Shown here piece by piece: positions 58,885 through 64,000 of a stretch of DNA of 64,000 bases; the first letter of the stretch is position 1, and every line of letters begins with the position of its first letter. The translations under genes and the position numbers were made by a program. The notes under the pieces were generated by a model. It had not been told where the DNA came from. It searched no databases and saw nothing but the letters and a program-made list of their open reading frames with translations. The DNA comes from Sphingomonas sp. IC-56 (GTDB taxonomy: Bacteria; Pseudomonadota; Alphaproteobacteria; Sphingomonadales; Sphingomonadaceae), in the NCBI RefSeq assembly GCF_021043375.1, contig NZ_JAJNDV010000001.1:124001-188000 (forward strand), in the 5' to 3' direction.

Positions 58885-60834
58885 ATGACCCGAGGCATGT
58901 TCCCGCTCGTGACGCTAGGCTTGGTCAGTGCAGTGGCGAGCCCGGCAGCGGCGCAGCCGGTGACCCTGCCCGAACTGTTCCCCGCACCTGTCTCGGTCAC
59001 GCTGGGCAAGGGCTCGTTCGCGCTGGGCAGGTCCGTGGTGCTGGTTGTGGCGCCGGGGGTTGAGCCCGAGACCGTTGCCTTAGTGCGCACCATCCTGGCC
59101 TCGGCGGGGGTGGAGACGATCACCACCGCCCGGCAGCTGCCGAAGAGCCCTGAGCGCCCGCACATCGTGCTGGGCACCGGTGATGCGGCGGTCATCCGCG
59201 ATGCGCTTGCCCGCACCCGCACGGCCCGTGATGGCCATGCCGAAGGGTATACGATCGCCAGCATGGCGAGCGGCAGCGGCGGCGGTGTCGTCACGCTCGC
59301 CGGTGCGGACGCCAGCGGCCTGTTTCATGCCGTCCAGACCTTCCGCCAGCTGGTGCGGCGCCCGACCCTGCCGGCGCTGGTGATCCAGGATCACCCAGCC
59401 ATGCCGATCCGCGGCACGATCGAGGGCTTTTACGGCGCGCCCTGGACCATGGCGGACCGGGCGAAGCATCTCGACTTCCTCGCCACGGTGAAGGCGAACA
59501 CCTATGTCTACAGCCCCAAGGACGATCCGTTCGCGCGCGACCGGTGGCGCGAGCCCTATCCCGCCGCGACGCTGAGCTCGCTCGGCACGCTGGTGAGCGC
59601 GGCGCGGCGCAACCATGTCGATTTCGTCTATGCGATCTCGCCCGGGCCGACGGTGTGCTTCTCCGATCCCAAGGACCAGCAGGCGCTGGAGCGCAAGTTC
59701 GAAGCGCTGCGCGGCATCGGCGTGCACAGCTTCTACGTCGCGCTGGACGACATCGAATACACCAAGTGGAATTGTGAAGGCGACAAGGCGGCGTTCGGCC
59801 CGTCCGGCGCCGAAGCCGCAGGCATCGCCCAGTCCAAGCTGCTGAACGCGGTGCAGGCCAGCCTGGTCGCGCGGGATCCCGCGTCGCGCCCGCTGATCAT
59901 GGTGCCGACCGAATATTACGACGCCAAGGAAACGCCCTACAAGGCGGCGCTGCGCAAGTATCTCGACCCGCGCGTGGTGGTGCAATGGACTGGCACCGAC
60001 GTGGTACCGCCCGCCATCTCCGTCCCCGATGCCAAGGCCGCGACCAAGGCGTTCGGACGCAAGACGCTGTTGTGGGACAATTACCCGGTCAACGATTATG
60101 CGCAGACCACCGGAAGGCTGTTGATGGCGCCCTATACGCGGCGCGAGGCGGGGCTTGCGGGCGAGTTGACCGGCATCCTGTCCAACCCAATGAACCAGGA
60201 GGCACCGAGCCGCGTGGCGGTGACGGGCGTGGTCGCCTTTGCTTGGAACGACAAGGGCTACGATGCCGAACGCACCTGGCACGCCAGCGCACGCGAACTG
60301 GCGGGCGGCGACGCACGCGCGACGGCGGCGCTGCTGACCTTTTTCGACACGCAGCACCTTGCGCCGACCTTCGGCACCCAGGCATGGCAGGAACAGGCGC
60401 CCAAGTTGAAGGCGGTGCTGGACGACGTTCGCAGGGCGATCGACCATGGCGATGCCTCCACACGGCGCCAGGCAATCGCCGATTTGTCGCGCGAGGCGGA
60501 CACGCTGGCCAACGCGCCCGATATCATCCGCTCGGGCACCGTGGACCCGGGCTTCGCCGCGCAGGCACGCCCCTGGTTGGAAGCGATGGAGATGTGGGGC
60601 CGTGCGCTTCAGCTGACCGCTGCCGGACTGGACGCAGCCGAGCGCGGCAGCAGTGCGGCAGGGCGGTATTTCGCCGACGCCAAGCAGCGCGCCGCGCAGG
60701 CCGCAGCGGTGCAATCGATCCCCGGCGCGACCCGCTTCGATGGGCCGATCAAGATCGCCGATGGCGTGCTGGACCGGTTCATCGCCGACGCGCCGACCCT
60801 GATCGCCTTTCAGACCGTCCCCGCTGGGCAGTGA
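58885..60834 (+). CDS. secreted GH84 beta-N-acetylglucosaminidase
   Basis: This 649-residue protein has a signal peptide ending SPAAAQ. An N-terminal GH20b-like domain (about 25-165) is followed by the GH84 catalytic barrel: IEGFYGAPWT, then YVALDDIEYTKW with the paired catalytic Asp residues, VPTEYYDAKETPYK and LLWDNYPVNDY. A helical C-terminal part follows. It releases GlcNAc from glycans in the periplasm or outside. Same length class as bacterial O-GlcNAcase homologues. The convergent LacI-type regulator may control it. Confidence 0.93.
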   Translation: MTRGMFPLVTLGLVSAVASPAAAQPVTLPELFPAPVSVTLGKGSFALGRSVVLVVAPGVEPETVALVRTILASAGVETITTARQLPKSPERPHIVLGTGDAAVIRDALARTRTARDGHAEGYTIASMASGSGGGVVTLAGADASGLFHAVQTFRQLVRRPTLPALVIQDHPAMPIRGTIEGFYGAPWTMADRAKHLDFLATVKANTYVYSPKDDPFARDRWREPYPAATLSSLGTLVSAARRNHVDFVYAISPGPTVCFSDPKDQQALERKFEALRGIGVHSFYVALDDIEYTKWNCEGDKAAFGPSGAEAAGIAQSKLLNAVQASLVARDPASRPLIMVPTEYYDAKETPYKAALRKYLDPRVVVQWTGTDVVPPAISVPDAKAATKAFGRKTLLWDNYPVNDYAQTTGRLLMAPYTRREAGLAGELTGILSNPMNQEAPSRVAVTGVVAFAWNDKGYDAERTWHASARELAGGDARATAALLTFFDTQHLAPTFGTQAWQEQAPKLKAVLDDVRRAIDHGDASTRRQAIADLSREADTLANAPDIIRSGTVDPGFAAQARPWLEAMEMWGRALQLTAAGLDAAERGSSAAGRYFADAKQRAAQAAAVQSIPGATRFDGPIKIADGVLDRFIADAPTLIAFQTVPAGQ

Positions 60835-60962
60835 GGGGGCGGCCCGGCGCGCCTGGCGCTTGGCTATCGGGTGTGCGGCAGGAGCACGGCTACGTCAGGT
60901 GCTTCGTCGGGTGGCGATCTTCGCCGCTGCCTAGGGCTTGATCGGGTGGCTTGAAGCGAACG

Positions 60963-61063
60963 GTTCCCCGGCGAAGGCCGGAGCCCAGTTGCCACGTTGT
61001 TCGAGAGGGTGGTCCCAGCTCACCGGGTTCATTGAGGCTGGGCCCCGGCCTTCGCCGGGGAAC
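60963..61063. repeat. REP-like inverted repeat pair
   Basis: Left arm 60963-60988 and right arm 61038-61063 are 26-bp reverse complements with one mismatch. The core reads CCCCGGCGAAGGCCGG, a sequence type that recurs between genes in sphingomonad genomes (from memory). A 49-bp loop separates the arms. It may be a transcript-end stabiliser or a REP/MITE-type mobile repeat. Confidence 0.65.
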
Positions 61064-61192
61064 TGCTTTCAGAGGGTGGATCGGGCTTATTGCGGACGCA
61101 GGAGTGGTGGCGGAGTGCTGATGCGTTAGGATTGGCCGAGTGGGCGCTGTAGCGATCAGCCTGGTCGGCATGACCTTGGATCCTCGCAACGC

Positions 61193-61224
61193 CAGCCGCC
61201 GAGCCCGTATCGGCCCGGCGGCTG
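61193..61224. terminator. hairpin in the GH84-LacI convergent gap
   Basis: CAGCCGCC (61193-61200) pairs with GGCGGCTG (61217-61224). On the minus strand it lies about 165 bp past the lacI-type stop. No T-run; weak terminator candidate. Confidence 0.3.
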
Positions 61225-61389
61225 TCTGCGGAGACATCCTCCTAGAACGTCCATATGGTTGGACTTGGCGCGCACGCTAGGAGCGGCGCCGGGTGCGGTC
61301 AATCAGCCTTGCCGGGGCTACGTCCGTGCTTTCGTCGCTTTGCCGAAGCTTGTGGCGGCGGCGCTACAGACCAATAGATGACATGGAGC

Positions 61390-62397
61390 CTATCGGAAGG
61401 CGGGGCCGGTGCTGGCGCGGATCATGAGCTGGTGATCGAGCACCAGCTGCGGTTCGGCGGTGTTCTCCCCCAGCATAAGATCGGCGGCCGCCCAGGCCAG
61501 CTCATGCACCGGCTGGCGCAGCGTGGTCAGTGGCGGCCACACCGCCTTGGCAAGGTCGCTGTCGTCGAAGCCGGCGATGGAGAGCCGGTCGGGAACGGCG
61601 ATGTCACGCTCATGCGCCAGCGCCAACGCGCCGGCGGCCATGTCGTCATTGCCAGCGAAGATCGCCGTGGGCGCGGGCTTGCGGTCCAGCAGCTTGCGTG
61701 CCGCCTGGGAGCCGGAGGTGAAGCTGTAGTCACCCGCCACCACCAGATCGGGATCGAACGGGATGCCGGCGGCCTCCATCTCCAGGCGATATCCCTGAAG
61801 GCGATTTGCGGAGGAGACGTGGCTTTCGGGACCGCGGATGAAGGCGATGTCGCGGTGACCAAGCCCGATCAGGTGGCGCGTGACTTCGCGAGCGGCGGCG
61901 ATGTCGTCCATGCTGGTCGCCATCCCGGCGCCCGCACGAATGCCCGGCGCGATCCGCACATATGGCACGCCACGCGCATCGAGCGCATCAAGCAAGGCGG
62001 CGACTTCGGTGATGGGCGGAGACAGGATTAGCCCGTCGAGATGCGCCTCGTCGATCAGCGCCATGATCTCGGGCACCAGGTCCGGCGCCTGGCTGTCGAT
62101 GGGCTGGAGCAGCAGGCGATAGCCGAGATCGGTGCAGCGCTGCTGTGCCCCGGTCTGGATATGATACACATAGTAAGGGCTGGGATTGTCGTAGAGCAGC
62201 GCGACCTGGAAGGAGCGGCGCCCGGCGAGCATTCGAGCCGCCTGGCTGGGGCGGAAGTTGAGACGGGCGACAACCTCCTCCACCCTGCGGCGGGTTTCTT
62301 CGCTGACATGCTTTTCGTTGTTGAGAACGCGCGACACGGTCTTGAACGAGACCCCCGCGATCTTCGACACTTCCTTGATGGTCGGCCGACCGGACAT
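61390..62397 (-). CDS. LacI-family transcriptional regulator
   Basis: This 335-residue protein has the LacI helix-turn-helix and hinge at the N-terminus (TIKEVSKIAGVSFKTVSRVLNN, then RPSQAARMLAGRRS) and a periplasmic-binding-like effector domain (VALLYDNPSPYYVYHIQTG to DHQLMIRAS). The ligand is probably a sugar. Given the neighbouring secreted GH84 enzyme, an amino sugar or its derivative is plausible, but no operator was identified. Confidence 0.92.
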   Translation of the reverse strand: MSGRPTIKEVSKIAGVSFKTVSRVLNNEKHVSEETRRRVEEVVARLNFRPSQAARMLAGRRSFQVALLYDNPSPYYVYHIQTGAQQRCTDLGYRLLLQPIDSQAPDLVPEIMALIDEAHLDGLILSPPITEVAALLDALDARGVPYVRIAPGIRAGAGMATSMDDIAAAREVTRHLIGLGHRDIAFIRGPESHVSSANRLQGYRLEMEAAGIPFDPDLVVAGDYSFTSGSQAARKLLDRKPAPTAIFAGNDDMAAGALALAHERDIAVPDRLSIAGFDDSDLAKAVWPPLTTLRQPVHELAWAAADLMLGENTAEPQLVLDHQLMIRASTGPAFR

Positions 62398-62542
62398 CGC
62401 TTTCCCCCTGTACGGAACGAACTGCCCGCTTGTGTCGCGGCATATTGGAGCGGCGGGGTATCACGCAAGCCCCTGAGGCCCCTCCCTGCACCCCTCTGGC
62501 CTCACCGCGAGGTCCGGGAGCCATGCAGGGCCGATCGAGGCG

Positions 62543-63346
62543 CTACGCGCCCTGTGCGGGCTCCGGAGCGGGTACCGACTCGACGGTGACTGCCTGGGCG
62601 ATCAGCCCGCCATGGCCGAAAATCGTCAGGAAGCTGACATCGGTGGCGTCGCGCCCGACGCCGATGCGGATAATGTGCTCGGGCCGGGCAAGCCCGCTGG
62701 CATCGACGAGGTGCCAGGCCCCGTCGAGCCACACCTCGGCCACGGCATGGAAGTCCTGCGGCGTCACGCGCCAGCCATAGGCGCCAACCATTCTGGCGGG
62801 TATGTCGGCGGCGCGCACCATGGCGATCAGCAGATGGGCGAAATCGCGGCACACGCCCTGACGCTGGAGATAGGTGTCGGAGGCGGAGGTGCGGGAGTCG
62901 CTGACGCCGGGTAGATATTCGATATGGGTGGCTATCCAGGCGGCGATGGCGAGCACCTTGTCGCCGCCGGTCAGGTGGCCGAACGAGCGCGCGACAAAAT
63001 TTTCGAAGCGGTCGGAGTCGCAGTAGCGGCTGGGCCAGAGATAGCCGATGACTTCGGCGGGCAATCGGTGCTTCGGCGAAATGGGAAGCCCCGCCATGGC
63101 GATGACGGGGCGATCGATCTCCACCAGCGCAGTGTAGTGCGCGGTGATGCGGCCGGCGCCGCTCGCCCAGGTACGGCGGCCGACCCCCTCCTCCGCCGCA
63201 ACCGGAGTCAGCGGACCTGTGCCCCAGAGCGTCAGCTTGTCCGAAACCAGCCGCTGGTCGGCCAACTGGGCGACCTCTAGCGCCAGGAGGAGGTCGGCGG
63301 GGGCCGAGAGTTGATAATCCAGCGATGCGGTGATGGCGAAATACAC
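62543..63346 (-). CDS. transglutaminase-like cysteine peptidase family protein
   Basis: This 267-residue protein has an N-terminal beta domain (DYQLSAPADLLLALEVAQL) of the type found before bacterial transglutaminase cores, then the catalytic triad in GVCRDFAHLLIAM (Cys), PQDFHAVAEVWLDG (His) and WHLVDASGLA (Asp). No signal peptide, so cytoplasmic. Often such proteins act as peptidases. Substrate unknown. Confidence 0.88.
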   Translation of the reverse strand: MYFAITASLDYQLSAPADLLLALEVAQLADQRLVSDKLTLWGTGPLTPVAAEEGVGRRTWASGAGRITAHYTALVEIDRPVIAMAGLPISPKHRLPAEVIGYLWPSRYCDSDRFENFVARSFGHLTGGDKVLAIAAWIATHIEYLPGVSDSRTSASDTYLQRQGVCRDFAHLLIAMVRAADIPARMVGAYGWRVTPQDFHAVAEVWLDGAWHLVDASGLARPEHIIRIGVGRDATDVSFLTIFGHGGLIAQAVTVESVPAPEPAQGA

Positions 63347-63391
63347 CTGGTGGCGCCTAAGGCAGATGTGCCGAGCGATCCATATACCGTG

Positions 63392-63724
63392 TTACTTTGC
63401 GGGCGGGAGCGCGGCGTGCCAGTCGGCATAGGGCGTGTTGCGGGCAAGGCGACGATTGTAATCGGGCGCGCCGTCGTCCCACCAGGGCGGTCCACGTTCG
63501 CCCAGTGCGATCTTGGCCGCGTCCACCGCAGCGCGGGCCTGCGCCTCAGCGACGGGGTCGCTGGTCTTTCGCGCCGCACCGACTGCGCGGCGAGCCGTCA
63601 TCAGTTCGGCGACCAACTGCTCGCGCCGCTCCGCTGGAAGCGCCGGATCGGACATCCGCCACAGGCGACCGTTCACCACGAAATAGCGGCCGTCGGGCGT
63701 TACAGGATGAAGAGGTTTAGCCAC
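63392..63724 (-). CDS. small conserved-looking protein of unknown function
   Basis: This 110-residue soluble protein begins MAKPLHPVTPDGRYFVVNGR and continues with LWRMSDPALPAERREQLVAE, an Ala-rich helix, and GPPWWDDGAPDYNRRL near the end. The WWDDGAPDYNRR segment looks conserved in proteobacterial hypothetical proteins (memory only). Basic and helical. No function inferred. Directly downstream of the tRNA-Ala on the same strand. Confidence 0.65.
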   Translation of the reverse strand: MAKPLHPVTPDGRYFVVNGRLWRMSDPALPAERREQLVAELMTARRAVGAARKTSDPVAEAQARAAVDAAKIALGERGPPWWDDGAPDYNRRLARNTPYADWHAALPPAK

Positions 63725-63786
63725 GCTCTAGTGGCGGGAACAGGCTGCTTTGGGCCTGCGCGCCTGATCCAACAGGCAAGGGGAAA

Positions 63787-63862
63787 TGGTGGAGCCGAGG
63801 GGGATCGAACCCCTGACCTCTGCAATGCCATTGCAGCGCTCTCCCAGCTGAGCTACGGCCCC
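63787..63862 (-). tRNA. tRNA-Ala (anticodon GGC)
   Basis: Read on the minus strand, the acceptor stem GGGGCCG pairs with CGGCUCC. The D arm contains AGCUCAGCUGGGAGAGC, and the anticodon arm CUGCA-AUGGCAU-UGCAG has GGC at positions 34-36. The T arm is GGGGUUCGAUCCCC. The discriminator is A, and CCA is encoded at 63787-63789. All stems fold without mismatch except one G-U in the acceptor. Confidence 0.97.
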
Positions 63863-63905
63863 ACACCCCGGGAAGGCGGCCCCTCTAAAAGGGCTCCGCC
63901 GGGTT

Positions 63906-63939
63906 GGCAAGGGCAGTTTTCGCATTTTCTGCCCTTGCC
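63906..63939. terminator. perfect 11-bp hairpin upstream of tRNA-Ala
   Basis: GGCAAGGGCAG (63906-63916) pairs with CTGCCCTTGCC (63929-63939) around a T-rich 12-nt loop. It lies between the partial gene ending at 63949 and the tRNA, both on the minus strand, and most likely ends transcription of the former. Confidence 0.6.
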
Positions 63940-63948
63940 GGAAAACTT

Positions 63949-64000
63949 TTACTGCTCGTCTTCGTCCTTGACGGTTTCGACGCCCAGATCGTCGTCGCCG
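63949..64000 (-). CDS. partial gene with acidic C-terminus
   Basis: Only the last 16 codons plus stop are in the window: GDDDLGVETVKDEDEQ. The acidic tail next to tRNA-Ala(GGC) resembles the end of TIGR02300-family proteins, which occupy this place in related Alphaproteobacteria (from memory). The fragment is too short to be sure. Confidence 0.5.
   Translation of the reverse strand, partial: GDDDLGVETVKDEDEQ

Larger units (their letters stand above)
60835..61389. other. 555-bp intergenic region with inverted repeats
   Basis: No gene is supported. Open frames here run through a repeat and have low-complexity Pro/Arg products. It contains a REP-like inverted repeat (60963-61063) and a hairpin (61193-61224). 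The 60 bases before 61389 are the downstream flank of the LacI gene. Confidence 0.6.

Noticed and set aside
60890..61237. 115-codon frame on the minus strand in the GH84-LacI gap
   Set aside because: It runs through the inverted repeat and has a Pro/Arg-rich product without any domain. Typical repeat-driven frame.
62543..63346. Transglutaminase-like gene as a lasso-peptide leader protease for the HPr-rel-A cassette
   Set aside because: It is 20 kb away, has the domain layout of stand-alone transglutaminase-like proteins, and has no peptide precursor or cyclase beside it.
1..64000. CRISPR arrays, rRNA genes, integrons or insertion sequences
   Set aside because: No regularly spaced repeats of CRISPR size, no rRNA-like sequence and no transposase or integrase frame was seen.

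Overview
The window looks like chromosomal DNA of a sphingomonad (Alphaproteobacteria). It is GC-rich throughout, and it carries a chromosomal set I associate with Sphingomonadaceae: glmU-glmS, a phoR-pst-phoU-phoB cluster, a DUF2794 gene, an HPr-rel-A cassette and a GH84 hexosaminidase. The assignment rests on gene content and protein style. No rRNA or other marker gene is present to prove it.

The window has two halves. Positions 1-36040 are accessory DNA and positions 36041-64000 are core chromosome. The junction is informative. On the minus strand, 24 bases after the glmS stop codon, the sequence begins TGTG and continues into three 20-bp-spaced repeats of the ACAATAAAG type. This is the expected position (attTn7) and the expected look of a Tn7-family transposon end. 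The accessory half is therefore most simply read as cargo of a Tn7-like element whose other end and tns genes lie left of the window.

Accessory half, left to right: (a) 1-5280, minus strand: an operon for a bacterial ubiquitin-like pathway, with a three-repeat multiubiquitin protein, an E1/ThiF-like adenylyltransferase and an AAA+-like protein whose Walker motifs are degenerate, plus a DEDDh exonuclease and two unknown proteins. (b) 5496-7097: an ArsR regulator next to an AbiJ-like abortive-infection gene. (c) 7245-10224: the arsenic operon arsR-arsC-acr3-arsN2-arsH. (d) 10360-19897: a divergent MerR-controlled divalent-metal region with a CDF pump, DUF3703 protein, His-rich protein, CzcC-B-A efflux complex and CzcD-like CDF pump. 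(e) 19898-21116: a second MerR divergent from a glutaredoxin-MauE fusion. (f) 21154-29842: copper resistance, with copCD, a CnrY/X/H-like ECF sigma module, copA, copB and small metal-binding proteins. (g) 30014-32414: a two-gene CBASS (patatin effector plus CD-NTase). (h) 32457-35772: a SIR2-HerA defence pair.

Core half: glmU-glmS feed UDP-GlcNAc synthesis. Next come a short-chain dehydrogenase and an HPr-rel-A cassette (nucleotidyltransferase, HprK-like kinase, PqqD-like protein) with an exported 129-residue protein at its head. Then follow phosphate sensing and uptake (phoR-pstSCAB-phoU-phoB), cysE and a TauE/SafE exporter for sulfur metabolism, peroxide defence (ahpC-ahpF-oxyR), moaE-moaD, pgsA, an LplT-like MFS transporter, a secreted GH84 enzyme, a LacI regulator, a transglutaminase-like protein, tRNA-Ala(GGC), and a fragment of a gene with an acidic tail at the right edge.
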